Source: Lineus longissimus (lineage: Eukaryota; Nemertea; Pilidiophora; Heteronemertea; Lineidae). Taken from it: a DNA stretch of 64,000 bases. Under the pieces are notes generated by a model. That model searched no databases and was not told where the DNA came from. It saw nothing but the letters and a program-made list of their open reading frames with translations. Position numbers and translations under genes: made by a program. This document shows, piece by piece, positions 33,940 to 44,249 of this stretch. The stretch spans positions 7,657,501 through 7,721,500 of the forward strand of contig NC_088325.1 in assembly GCF_910592395.1 (NCBI RefSeq). Reading direction: 5' to 3'. The first letter of the stretch is position 1. Each line of letters opens with the position of its first letter.

Positions 33940-34250
33940 CAAAACCTCGCAGCAAAGACGGCTAGTTTTGCCATTGAAGAAATTGAAAGAAAACTGTAAA
34001 TAATATCACCATTTACCCATAAACTATTTGTGATTTCTTCTTCAAAATGCTAGCTTGCCCTAGTAATGACCCTTATTCACACAGTGATAAGGTTTTTGGC
34101 AGAGAAAAATCAACAGGTTTGCTTATTCCTTGCACCAAAAAAATTCCTTTGTTTCTCATAGTAAGGAACATTTGTGAACCTGAAAGACTGTCTCATACCT
34201 TCAGTTCAACATTGTCTACTGACCCCAAGTTGATACTTGGTATATAAGTT
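33940..34250 (+). repeat. ~300 bp dispersed repeat, inverted partner of 19,805-20,100
   Basis: It contains CAAAATGCTAGCTTGCCCTA, ATGACCCTTATTC and GAAAGACTGTCTCATACCTT, each matched in complement at 19,805-20,100. It directly follows a hairpin 3' end. The ORF inside it (34,047-34,247) is not a gene. Confidence 0.65.
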
Positions 34251-34929
34251 TGCAAACGACAGACTTGTAAAAATTCGCCCAGTATCTCTCTTCCCCTTAA
34301 GGCTCCTTTAAAATAAAATTGTCTCTAAATTAGGTCAGGGTCATCATAGTGCCGATGGTTCCTTGGTCCGAGGTACACTGGTTCACCACCTCGTCAGGGC
34401 AAGGCTATCCCCAGTTTTTTGCCTCGTTCTCGAAGGTGAGGTCGGAATACCCCGCTTTCAGTGACCGTGTGGTGGACTCGCTCTGAACACTTGTTTTCGA
34501 CCGCAACTATGGCAATAGGCATGGCCGGGAAATGGAGATGGTCAGCATGACATGGTTTTTGTTGCTGATTCAATATTGTAGGCCAGAGCCCTCTATTAAA
34601 CACTGTGTACATTAAGTGTACATTGTTGTTCATAAGTTTTGGTAAAAAAAGTACACCTTGGACCAATCAATCTGCACAAAATTTCATATGTGTCATAAAG
34701 AACCCTTTGCGAATAGCATATATATTAAATATATTATCAAAAAGCATATTTCTGTGATGGCCTGACTCTGTAGATTAAGAATCAACCACAGATTGAGATT
34801 TAATTTCACTTTGGTCCATTCCAGCCATGTATTACCACAACTTGACATTTTAATAAGCTCTATGTTACTGTGCCACACTTCCGGTTGTGGATGAATACAT
34901 GTCTCTGCCCTACAGTAGAGGGTCAATTT
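34251..34929. other. Non-coding stretch, nothing recognised
   Basis: ORFs at 34,394-34,666 and 34,693-34,926 (minus) have no recognised domain, and no repeat with ends was found. Confidence 0.4.
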
Positions 34930-35415
34930 CTAGTTAGTGACTTGTTTTCGATGATATTTCTATAGTAGATACTCCGAGCAAGGATACATCACATCCTACG
35001 GGTTCTTGATTTGACCTAATTTTCAATGTCACGGAGGTCAAACTATGTAAATTGGCCATTTGAGTGCAACTATGGCACATCTCTAAACAGCTAAAGCTAT
35101 GAACTTGAAATTTGGTACACATGACTCCCTACATCATATAATCTCTGACACTGAATTTCCGATCTGATTCCTGACTTGACCACCAGTGAGCCAAAACTAA
35201 AAAAGGTAAAAAGTGCAATGTCTCACTTATCAGAGACTTGTTTTCGATGATATTTTTATGGTACATTTAGGTACTCCAAGCAACGATACATCACATGTCA
35301 TACCAACTTTTGTTTGACCTATATACTATACATGAAGCATGTTTCTTGACCACGATGAATTCCTACCCACCAATTATCTAGACGGTGAGCACAATGACCC
35401 CTGGCCATTTAATTT
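34930..35415 (+). mobile_element. GCTCACC/hairpin element, 3' part, ending beside an NAA50 exon
   Basis: Family core words (GTGACTTGTTTTCGATGATA, AAGCTATGAACTTGAAATTT) run to the 3' end ACGGTGAGCACAATGACCCC then TGGCCATTTAATT at 35,415. The left stem arm has ATGACC instead of ATGGCC, so the stem has one mismatch. The element stops about 27 bp before the splice acceptor of the NAA50 exon at 35,443. The 5' end is missing. Confidence 0.75.
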
Positions 35416-35430
35416 TTATCTTCTTGAATG

Positions 35431-35442
35431 CTCTTATTTCAG
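35431..35442 (+). promoter_or_regulatory. NAA50: Splice acceptor of the NAA50 exon
   Basis: CTCTTATTTCAG gives a short pyrimidine-rich tract and AG directly before the exon. The upstream hairpin element ends at 35,415, so any branch point must lie in the ~27 bp gap or inside the element's 3' end. Confidence 0.85.
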
Positions 35443-35579
35443 AGGTCGAATAGAACTTGGCGATGTGACTCCTCACAATATTAAACAGTTGAAGCGATTG
35501 AATCAAGTTGTATTCCCAGTGTCTTACAATGAAAAGTTTTACAAGGATGTCTTGGAGGTTGGAGAGTTGGCCAAGTTAG
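35443..35579 (+). CDS. NAA50: NAA50 N-alpha-acetyltransferase 50, internal exon
   Basis: The 137 bp exon begins after TCTTATTTCAG and ends before GTAAGT. It reads GRIELGDVTPHNIKQLKRLN, then VVFPVSYNEKFYKDVLEVGE and LAKL. This is nearly identical to the N-terminal part of metazoan NAA50 (NatE catalytic subunit, also called San), a cytosolic GNAT-fold enzyme of about 170 residues that acetylates N-termini beginning with Met and also lysines. The FPVSY stretch forms part of the peptide-binding site. The first base completes a codon from an upstream exon, consistent with an ATG-AA(A) start exon (Met-Lys) that I could not find. The last base G joins CA of the next exon to give Ala. Introns on both sides are packed with repeats. 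Confidence 0.95.
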
Positions 35580-35687
35580 GTAAGTTAAACTTGGTGATGA
35601 AGAATCATTTTGAAAACCACTTGTGACCACAAAAGATAGATATATTACATGTATGTCTCTGTGGTCCGCTTCCTGAATGACAACACA

Positions 35688-37130
35688 TTTTTAGCTCACC
35701 TGTCAGGTGAGCTAATACGATACCGCGGCGTCTGGCGTCCGTCGTCGTCGTCGTCCGTCGTTAACTTTTGACAAAATCGTGGCACGTTTCTAAACCGCTT
35801 GACCCAGAAAGTTAATACTTGGTGTGTGGGTACCCCTAGGCAAGACCTTCCTTCAGAATGAAAATCAGCGCAATTTGACTGCTGGTCTGCCATATAGGGG
35901 GTGCTCTTTGAACACATATTTTTGTCATTTTGAAGCTTATGGTTAAAGCTAGAGCGATAAAAATTTTATGGTGGGTGTATCTAATAAAGGTACATCACAT
36001 ATCACACGGGTTTTTGATTTGACCTTCATTTCAAGGTCACAGAGGTCGAACTCTAAAATTTCTTTGATGGAGGCACGTTTTTTTGCTATTGGTCATAGAC
36101 TCTCTAAATTTGATATGTAGACACCTATTGGGCATCTCTACATGTTGACACAGATTTAGGTCAGTGTGACCTACTATTCAGGTATAAGTAGGTCAGGGTT
36201 AAAAAAGCCCATTTTCTTTATTCCAGCAGATTGAATTTAGAGGTTGGCCTGATATAGAGGTTTCGATATTAAATAGATTAATTTCGTTTCATATCACTAG
36301 GTGGCGGTATTGTGCAAAAATGTCAGTTGGCACATTGCCAGCAGTTTTGAATTTCGCGGTTCGAGGCAATCCGTCGGGGTATCCGAGATGCGCAGTGTTG
36401 TACTGCGCCACTGGATCTGCATACTACAAGTATGGACGACAGCCATTTTATGAATTTGAAGCGAGACGAAGAAGGAATTAAATCACCTTGAATCAATGCT
36501 AAAACTTAATCATCCGCTTTTCGGAGAGGTCGTATGTGTTGATTTCATTCTTGTGATTGGTTTGAGATTATTAGTTTGTCCTCATTGCCGGTTGTTTTAG
36601 AAAATTTTGACTGTGATTGGAAGGTAAAATGAGAAACTTGTCACACTGTTCTTCGGCTTGGAATGGGGATAGTCAATGCAGAGCCAGTTGGTACAAGCTG
36701 CCTTGCGAATCGGGGTGGCGTAATAATACTGTGAAAGATCAAAAAATGATGAATTGTAACAGTGTATGTCAGAAATTATGTGATTTCCATTGCATTTGAC
36801 GATCCCAAAATTTCGAGAGTATGGCAAAATGGCGGCTGGCGTCATTGGAGATTAGCGTCAAGCCGGAACCTTTCGTTACAATGTGGGCTTTTAAACACAA
36901 GTTAATGGTTTATAATCACCCAGACGCTACTCATTAGGTAAACCTCTACTAAAAACACTTGCTTTAATTTTTGTAAACATGTCACGAGTGCTTAAAAAGA
37001 ACCATTTTTGTGATCGTTTTTTGTCGCTGTAGAAATGTACACAGTCAGAGTCAGTCAGTGTGTCAACACAACAACGGTGTTAGTATACACATGAATCCAT
37101 GATACACGGAGACACGAATGTAAACATTTG
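35688..37130 (+). mobile_element. GCTCACC-type element D (second family), 5' end and body
   Basis: It starts TTTTTAGCTCACCTGTCAGG with a GAGCTAATACGATACCGCGG continuation and a CGT-rich tract. The body from about 36,045 (GAACTCTAAAATTTCTTTGA) to about 37,050 is duplicated at 46,922-48,070, and its middle (ATTCCAGCAGAT... CCAGTTGGCGGTA type) again at 53,455-53,560. No 3' hairpin of the first family is found, so this is a related family or a copy with a different 3' end. It lies within the NAA50 intron. ORFs inside it are not genes. Confidence 0.6.
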
Positions 37131-37271
37131 CCTGTTGGGTCGGAAGGAGTTCACCGTTACCGATCACTGCCCCAAGAAAAGTCATCTGAGCTGGTTGACT
37201 AAAGTAGATGATGATAATGATGAAAGTGTAGCGCAGCTGTCATCAGTGCTTTTATAGTTAGGCCTAGGCTA

Positions 37272-37793
37272 TAGTCGGATTCATAAGTAAATGTCACTGA
37301 CTGCCCTTTTGGGTCGCTGTGCAAAAACTATTGGGCCGATTTCTTCAAAGTTTGGTTTTTCATGAATCTAATTTCGGGACCCAACACAATTTCCAGGTTA
37401 GAGATTTGCAAATTATAAAGAAAAAAATTGTCAACTTTGGAGCCCTTTTGGCCATTTTGGGGGAATCTGGAGGGCCCGATTTTTTTTGATGGATAGTTCT
37501 AAATGAAACTTGGCAGCTTTAAAGATACACACGAAAAAAATTAACCTGAACATTTCAGCAAAATGCATCCAGAAATAAGCAGTACAGAGGAGAAAATGTC
37601 AAAATCAATACACTACGTCAATGTACACCAATACATACAAAAAAATTATTTCGTAACCATGGTTACTGAAATATGAAAATCCTCTTGGGTCCCGAAATTA
37701 GATTCAAGAAAAACCAAACTTTGAAGAAATCGGCCCAGTAGTTTTTTCGCAGCGGCCCAAAAGGGCAGTGACATTTACTTATGAATCCGACTA
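37272..37793. mobile_element. TA-flanked MITE (522 bp) with ~115 bp inverted ends
   Basis: The left end TAGTCGGATTCATAAGTAAA is matched in complement at the right end. Pairing continues through GTCACTG, GCCCTTTTGGG and CAAAGTTTGGTTTTT to about 37,390. TA dinucleotides flank both ends (37,270-37,271 and 37,794-37,795), as expected of Tc1/mariner-type insertions. No transposase is present. Confidence 0.85.
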
Positions 37794-37860
37794 TAGGGCT
37801 GTCTTGTAACTATGTTATTGTCTCAAAAATGAATACAAACTGCTACCTAGTTACTCAGTA

Positions 37861-38447
37861 CCGTATTTTGCTGCGTATAAGGCGCAGCTTTTTGACCCAA
37901 GAAAGCCCTAAAATCGGGGGGGTGCGCGTTATACGAAGGTGCGTGTTATCTATGGCCTAGACCTAGGAAGCCACCGAATGATCACAAGATTTTTTCCATC
38001 AACTCATTTCTTTTGACGGCTTTTTTGGCTCGCAACCAAGTCGGCGCATTTTATATTTTTGCACGAAAGAAAAATCGGGAATATCGATGCACTTTGCATA
38101 GTTCACCGATGCTAACTCACCTGTTCTGTACACAATACATATTAGTATCCTCATTATCATTTCAGTTACTTCTATAAATGTTTTTGAGGGTCCTTAGCGG
38201 CAATATTCAGAGCGTAGATGCGAGATAAATCCAAATCGATAAATCAGCTGATCGTGTGCCGCCATGATTTTTAAAGCCTCGCTTTGATGTTAACATCAAA
38301 GCGAGGCTTTTACGAAGGAAAGATAGGCAGGGGGCATCTCAGAAGTACTGCGTGTTATACGTAGGTGCGCATTATGTCTGGATTTTGTCTACGGACTCAA
38401 TGGGTGCGCTTTATACCCCGGTGCGTTTTATACGCAGCAAAATACGG
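37861..38447. mobile_element. TA-flanked MITE (587 bp), CCGTATTTTGC ends
   Basis: The left end CCGTATTTTGCTGCGTATAA and, complemented, the right end CCGTATTTTGCTGCGTATAA are identical over 20 bp. Further GCGC-type repeats follow (GGTGCGCGTTATACGAAGGT at the left, similar words near 38,347-38,380). TA flanks both sides. Ends of this kind are common in Tc1/pogo-type MITEs. The interior holds a 38 bp perfect palindrome at 38,273-38,310 and no transposase. Confidence 0.85.
38273..38310. repeat. Perfect 38 bp palindrome
   Basis: The half-site AAAGCCTCGCTTTGATGTT is followed directly by its exact reverse complement, with no loop bases. It lies in the interior of the CCGTATTTTGC MITE. Confidence 0.95.
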
Positions 38448-38680
38448 TACATCATATTCTATACTGTGCATTCCTTGCTTCAATTGTTCTTGTATCATAT
38501 TTTTCAACATTTCTCTCTAATCGCAAGCCGAGAATAAATATTCCTTTCAAGATAGCGTATTCACACGCAATTCCACAGGTACATCCCATTCATTTGAAAT
38601 TTCGGCCAATGACAGCAGGTTTTACAAAATGTAAATGCGCTGTTAATTTTCAATAGTCACTGAATAGCTAAGACACATGT

Positions 38681-38916
38681 AAACCCGTCTTAATTGGCCA
38701 GAAAACATCTCTCAGCTTCTCCCACAAATAACGATTCACTTATTCCAACATCAGTAACATGTGCACGCGGAAAACAATACGACTAACTCCACTTTTTCAA
38801 GACAAACCACACCATCCCACAACTATTGCTTGATTAACCCCTAACAATGACAAGTTCTTCCTCATACTCTCCCTTTCATATCGACAGGTGAGCACAATGG
38901 CCCTGGCCATTTCATT
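38681..38916 (+). mobile_element. Hairpin-family 3' end, third subfamily, copy 1
   Basis: About 235 bp from AAACCCGTCTTAATTGGCC to GGTGAGCACAATGGCCCTGG then CCATTTCATT. The same block occurs at 49,974-50,200 with only a few differences. The loop is two bases (CT) instead of three. No 5' end is seen. Confidence 0.75.
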
Positions 38917-38919
38917 ATT

Positions 38920-39745
38920 GCAAGTTTATAAGAATCAGGCAGATTTCTATAATAGGGTGATTCATGACCCCCCTTAGATGTGTGGTGAATGAAGACTGTG
39001 AACATATGCTAACTGGCCTCATTGGCCACATCCTTCCTTCATTGGCCACATCCTCAGGACATTACACCACAACTGACCAGCCAGACGTACATTTCTATAT
39101 GCTCGGATATGTATAGAATATCAAAATACTACAAAATTGGTTAGCTTTTCAGCTACCCTCGACCCCTCTGGCTCCTGGTCTATATGCCTTACGGACATCA
39201 TGAGACACAATCCATTGATGCTCAGAAACGAAAATTTTATGATTTTATAATATATTAAGTTCATATTCTTTTTAATATGCAATATGAATCATTGAATAAC
39301 ATTACTGAGTCAACCAAGCACAAATGGCTACAAAAAATCGTCAAGTCCGATCCATCTATACATCAAGTCCGACATGGATATATCCTTCATAATATGAAAA
39401 GGAATGTACTTCCTGTGGATGACCGTGTGATTCCCAAGATGAATAATGAATATATTGTAGGTGTGCTCCAGACAAAAATTGGAAGGTGACTCCCCTTATT
39501 CTTCTCACCAGGGGCTAAATGCGTAAATTACAAATAAATGCTTAGTCGCTTTATTCCAGTTTTGATACAAAATTGGAATAGTTTTGACTGATACTACCAG
39601 TTGGCGTTACTGAGCATAAATCTGCATTGACCTAATTTTAACTTGATTTGAATTTCCCGCTCTTGTATGACTCCGAAAGTTGTGGGCAAGTCAAAAAAAT
39701 TCTTCCTTAATTTTTTCTATTTTCACTTCTATTACTTTTTTTACC
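38920..39745. other. Intronic stretch with an unassigned ORF
   Basis: The plus-strand ORF at 39,277-39,489 (70 codons; NNITESTKHKWLQKIVKSD near its start) has protein-like composition and ends beside a possible donor (GGAAG then GTGACT), but I do not recognise it. A fragment with TACCAGTTGGCGTTACTGAG at 39,596 matches the second element family. Confidence 0.35.
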
Positions 39746-39747
39746 CC

Positions 39748-40500
39748 TCAGCCCATAAAGGCTAGAGGGGTATTGTCGAGGCGTTCGCCGTCTGTCTGTC
39801 TGTCCGTCTGTCTGTCGGTCCGTAGGGGAGTCCATACAATACCGCAGTGTCCGTCGTGCGTCGTCGTCGTATCCTATTTCTAAAACAGTGGCACGTTTCT
39901 TAACCCCTGGGGCTGTGAACTTGAAACTTTGTCTGATTCACCGTTTGGCCCCTAGGTCAGATGACCCCTGAAACTGAATTTCAGTCTGCTCCGATTCTCA
40001 ACTTGGCCACCAGGGGGCTAAACGTGGAAACGTAAGAAGTGTGTTATCTCCCTTGTTAATGATGCGTTTTCAATAAAAAAATTTATGGTAGGTACTCCTA
40101 GCAAGGATACATCACATATCGTGCGGGTTTTTGATTTGATGTTCTTTTTAAGGTCACAGAGGTCAAATGGCGTAAGTTGGCCGTTAGGCTGTAACTATGG
40201 CACGTTTCTTAACTGCAATGACCATTTATCTCCAATTTGGTACACATGTAACCAATAGTCAGGTGATGTTAGGGATCGATGTTGGGTCTGATCTGATTCA
40301 CCGTTTGGCCACTAGGGGGCCAAACCTGAAAATCTTAAAAATGTGATTTTTCCTTAACTATGTTGCCCTATTGCCACCAATTTGATATCATGGGTACATT
40401 TAACCACAATACAGTATGTGTCGCATGGATTTTAGATTTGACCTACTTTTCAAGGTCAATGAGGTCAGATGGTGCAAGTTTGCTTATGGGCTGCAACTTT
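39748..40500 (+). mobile_element. GCTCACC/hairpin-type element E with a chimeric 5' end
   Basis: It begins ACCCCTCAGCCCATAAAGGC and a GTCTGTCTGTCC microsatellite, then switches at about 39,823 to the usual family text (GTAGGGGAGTCCATACAATA, CCGCAGTGTCCGTCGT). Two core units follow (GGCACGTTTCTTAAC at about 39,891 and 40,200). There is no 3' hairpin. The first 75 bp look like the 5' end of a different short family joined to this one. Confidence 0.6.
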
Positions 40501-40799
40501 TTTTTATATATTATGTATCAATCATACCCCTTTTGGCATCGTCCTGGTCTTGCATTTACTGGTTGGTTGTCCCTGGTTGATGTAAGGTAACTTTACTGGT
40601 TAGCCTAGGCTGGACTATGTTCACTGGACTAGTTTGTCACAACCAAGATGGCTGCCACCTTAGCTGTTGCAATCTCGTGACTGCACTTGTCAGCGCAAAC
40701 ACCCTTGAGCGACGGTGGACCTGGGCATAACGCTTGTTTGGCATACATTTCAAAATCGTCTTCCCTCAAAATACCGCCTAGCACATGGGGTGCGATTTA

Positions 40800-41071
40800 G
40801 GGGGCTGTAGCAAAATTAAAGTGAAGCCAATAGAAACGAAAAAAAATTGGGGGCGAGGGGATTTTTTAGGGGTGTATATTTATGACCCTTCCAAAAGTGT
40901 TTTCTGGTCCTCAAAATGCCCAAATCTGCTCCTGAATGCCTGGTAGCCTCCAACTTTTCCTGGTAGCCTGTTACTTCCAGAACTTTCAAACCCCAGAGGG
41001 TGGAAGGGGTTAGAGGAGAAACTTAATTATTTCATTTCGATTGGCTTCACTTTAAATTTGCTCCAGCCCCC
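40800..41071. mobile_element. TA-flanked MITE (272 bp)
   Basis: The left end GGGGGCTGTAGCAAAATTAA and the complemented right end GGGGGCTGGAGCAAATTTAA are followed by shared AGTGAAGCCAAT and GAAA, about 40 bp in all. TA lies on both sides (40,798-40,799 and 41,072-41,073). There is no coding content. It sits about 340 bp before an NAA50 exon. Confidence 0.85.
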
Positions 41072-41414
41072 TACCTGGAGCAGTGATGTGTTTCATGTAG
41101 TAATAATTCTACACAAATAGTTTGGCAATTTTGATTTCTTTTGCTGGTGTCTCATAGGTAAACTGTATAAAAAAAATTTAAGTCGTATCTACTAAGAGGA
41201 GTATTTTTTAACAGAAATAGTCAGGATGATCAGGAACTGGACCATCCTGAGTTGTGTTGTAAAAGGCCAATAAGAGAATTTTAACAGTATTTGGAGTTAC
41301 TGCCTTTCATCATTTTATGGCTGCATTGGCCACTATATTCGGGTGTGTAAGTGTGAATCACTTGGAAATTTGATGGCTCATTTGTAATGTTGAACATGTG
41401 TTTCTCCTTTTCAG

Positions 41415-41537
41415 CATATTTCAATGACATTGTGGTCGGGGCTGTGTGTTGCCGGGTGGACACCTCAGAACCAAACAAGCGACGACTTTACATCATGACG
41501 TTAGGCTGTCTCGCCCAGTATAGAAAGTTGGGCATTG
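41415..41537 (+). CDS. NAA50: NAA50 N-alpha-acetyltransferase 50, next exon
   Basis: The 123 bp exon begins after CTCCTTTTCAG and ends before GTAAGT. With the G from the previous exon it reads AYFNDIVVGAVCCRVDTSEP, then NKRRLYIMTLGCLAQYRKLG and I, matching human NAA50 residues of about 49 to 88. It carries the conserved Tyr of RLYIMTLG (reported catalytic in the human enzyme) and most of the RxxGxG acetyl-CoA pyrophosphate-binding motif (RKLGI; the last Gly codon is split by the intron). The 5.8 kb intron before it is full of mobile elements. The remaining ~80 codons (motif LHVQ...NESAIDFY) were not found before 64,000, so the next intron is probably longer than 22 kb or the gene is rearranged. 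Confidence 0.95.
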
Positions 41538-42575
41538 GTAAGTGGCTATAAGTGGGCTCATACCCAGGAAATCTTGCAATAATGTCTAATGGACATGAGC
41601 CAAAAAGATGTCTTCATTGAAAGTACGAGCTAAGTCGAGACCTAGATTGAAGCAATATTTTGTGTCAATTCAGAATAAAAATGGGAATTGAAAAAATGAA
41701 ATGACAGCTACCCTGGAAAGAGATATTCCACACTAACTGGTTGTCAAGGTATTAAAAAATTCTCATGTGTACTGCGGCAAGCAATTCAGCATTACTGCTT
41801 CCGGTTCCTACAACATTGAGAGGCATGGCCAGAGCTTTCATATGCAGAAGGATTCTGTGAAAGCTGAAAAAAGGAACTCCAGCATGAAATATTTTCTGTT
41901 GACAGAGGTAAAAAAAACGGCTAGCCCAAAGCCTGGGACTAGTTTTAGCTTGGACTAGCAGATATTTGTAATAAGTTTGAGCAGCTAGCCCAACAGACTA
42001 GCTTACCTTGGTAGCTTGACCAACTCTTGATCTCTTTCGTTCTTGACAGTAATGTCCTTTCAACCCATCCCAAAGAAAAAAGTTGACCAGAGTAGTTTAA
42101 TATTTCCTTATTTGGGGATTATTGGTTTTAAGCTTTTATTTTACTATGCGTAACCCGAGAGAGTGCAGTCCCAATGCACGTCGTTGAAACAGGCGACGGC
42201 TTTGATGTTTAAACCATCAGTTCCCTTGTTGCCAGACTCGTTATTAAAAGACTCTGGTGCAGCCAAAGAAATAAGGGCCACACCTAAAAGCATGATTGTG
42301 TCTGAAGTCCTGAAGAACACCAGTAATAAAAGTAGAAACACCTTTGACAAATAAGCCAAGCCATTGCAGTAGAGAGTAACTTAAAACGATTTAACAATAA
42401 TCAATTGAAGCAGGGTTCTATCACCATCGCTACCACCATTAGCTGGGTGAAATACGGAATGGACTGTCATGTTCATCTTGGCAGAATTCATGCTGTCCAT
42501 CTCATGCTAGAAGGTGCTGATAATGCTAACCGGAAAGTTTATGACAGACTTGCCAATAAACACTCAATATAACAT
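41538..42575. other. Intronic stretch, no exon recognised
   Basis: ORFs at 41,767-41,958 (plus) and 42,144-42,359 (minus) show no domain. I looked for the next NAA50 exon here and did not see it. Confidence 0.4.
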
Positions 42576-43777
42576 CAAGGCTCAAAATAACTTTTTTTCA
42601 CTTGTATAGCAAAGTTGCTCTACAAGGTCTTGACTTGTATAGCAGTTTTGAAGCTATGTATAGCAACTTTTTCCGACATCGGACCAACGTGCGTTGATAT
42701 TTCAATAAATGAATAAAAAAGACTTACTTTCATTATTATTTGCCTTTATTTATCAGAAACTGGTGAAAATGATAAATGAATCACAAGAAAAAATAGAGAG
42801 AATGCTGTTTTTCTTCAATTTATTCATTTGAAACTAACAATCAAGTAACAGTACACCAATAAGTTTATATTAGTCTTGAATAAAAGCTTGCGAGATATTG
42901 CCACTTGAAAACAAAGTTTAGCAACTCTACTCCGCTTTGACGGGAACTGGCGCCAAAATCTTCCTATTACATATTGTGACATCACCTTTTATTCACAAAC
43001 AGAGCTAGACCAAGAGAAATCAATATAAAAGCAGATGTCACCAAGACCAGTCAAAACCACGTGCGTTTTGTAGGCTGTTTTACGCTAATCTGACTTGTGA
43101 ATATTGTGCGTTTTCCAATCATCCTTTACTAAATGCTGTCTTGTCTCCTCGTATGCCTTCTTGGCATCTTTTGGAAGGGCCTGGGGTGTTTCTACCGATC
43201 GCTTGCGTTCTGTGGCAAGTGGTAATGCGGGAGTGCGGTTTCCAAAATGGTCCAGTTGCCTCGACATTTTGGAGCAGACGACAGATTTTGACAATCGTTT
43301 CAATGGGAGTAAATTAGAACAACCACCCATGATGCCTTGCGCCACACCTGCGGACATTCTATTTGCCTCCCACTGTCAAAGAACCTTGTTCCCGCTGCTG
43401 ATACGCAATGCAGTAGACCACTCATTCGCCGTACTTCAAAAGCGCTGGGGACTAGGATAACTTGGATCCAAACAATGTATTTCACTATATCATGTACATG
43501 CATGCATGCTATGGCGGCGCGGCGAGTAAACTGGTATTTTAAAACATATTTGTATCGCCAGAAAACGCATACTTTTTTCATTCTAAGTGCCAAGACCGTA
43601 TTTCTACTCGCTTTTGGCGAATTGGCGAGCGGATTTGTCAACCACTGTGCTTGAAAATTACGGGGTGTAGCTAAAAATAGATGTATCGCGATTTTGTTTT
43701 TGCCCAAGCCGTTTATATCGCAATTCCTAAAATTTCTGTCGCAAATTGCGATGCGATACCGCTTATTTTGAGCCCTG
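42576..43777. mobile_element. 1.2 kb inverted-repeat element, CAAGGCTCAAAATAA ends
   Basis: The left end CAAGGCTCAAAATAA and the complemented right end CAGGGCTCAAAATAA are inverted over about 15 bp. AACAT lies directly outside both ends (42,571-42,575 and 43,778-43,782), a possible 5 bp target duplication. The ends resemble those of hAT-type elements, which would normally give 8 bp duplications, so the class is open. A minus-strand ORF at 43,085-43,357 (90 codons) is not recognised as transposase. Confidence 0.6.
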
Positions 43778-44159
43778 AACATAGCTCACAGTTCTTGCTG
43801 GCAAAAAAAGTAATCTAGTACCAGATGAACAGTACTTGGCAGGTCATGTATGAACACAGGACCAGGGGAGTCTACTGATCTAACTATGGGTTTGACATGT
43901 TTGCAGTCAAAAACACCAATTTTTGCTCTCCAATGTACTCTTAGGCTGCGTATCCATAGGCTGTTCCGTGCCCTGCACAACATTCCCTTTTTCCCGCCTG
44001 GCGCGCCACACGGACAATGAACCTTCGTTGGTGTTATTGATCGTTCCCATAGGTTATGCCGTGTCACATTGCGGGCATATATGCACTGTGGATTGGGAAT
44101 ATAGGCCCATATTGGGGTTGAACATGTCCATTCTTTTGCGAGTGAACAACACGGAAGCA

Positions 44160-44249
44160 ATGTCTGAGGCGAAATTAATTCAAGAGGTTCATCAACGGGA
44201 ACTACTCTGGGACCCCGAAACTGATGATTATCATAACAAGCACGAACCT
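44160..44249 (+). CDS. Possible first exon of a MADF-domain protein
   Basis: ATG at 44,160 opens MSEAKLIQEVHQRELLWDPE, then TDDYHNKHEP, which fits the start of the MADF (Myb/SANT-like, DNA-binding) domain: a Leu-Ile-x2-Val helix, then Leu-Trp-Asp and a Tyr a few residues on. A GT (GTAATT) follows directly at 44,250, where MADF genes need continuation to an Ala-Trp motif, and no such continuation is seen in frame or nearby. It may be exon 1 of a host gene nested in the NAA50 region or part of a Harbinger-type element (which often carry MADF proteins). No transposase is adjacent. Confidence 0.45.
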
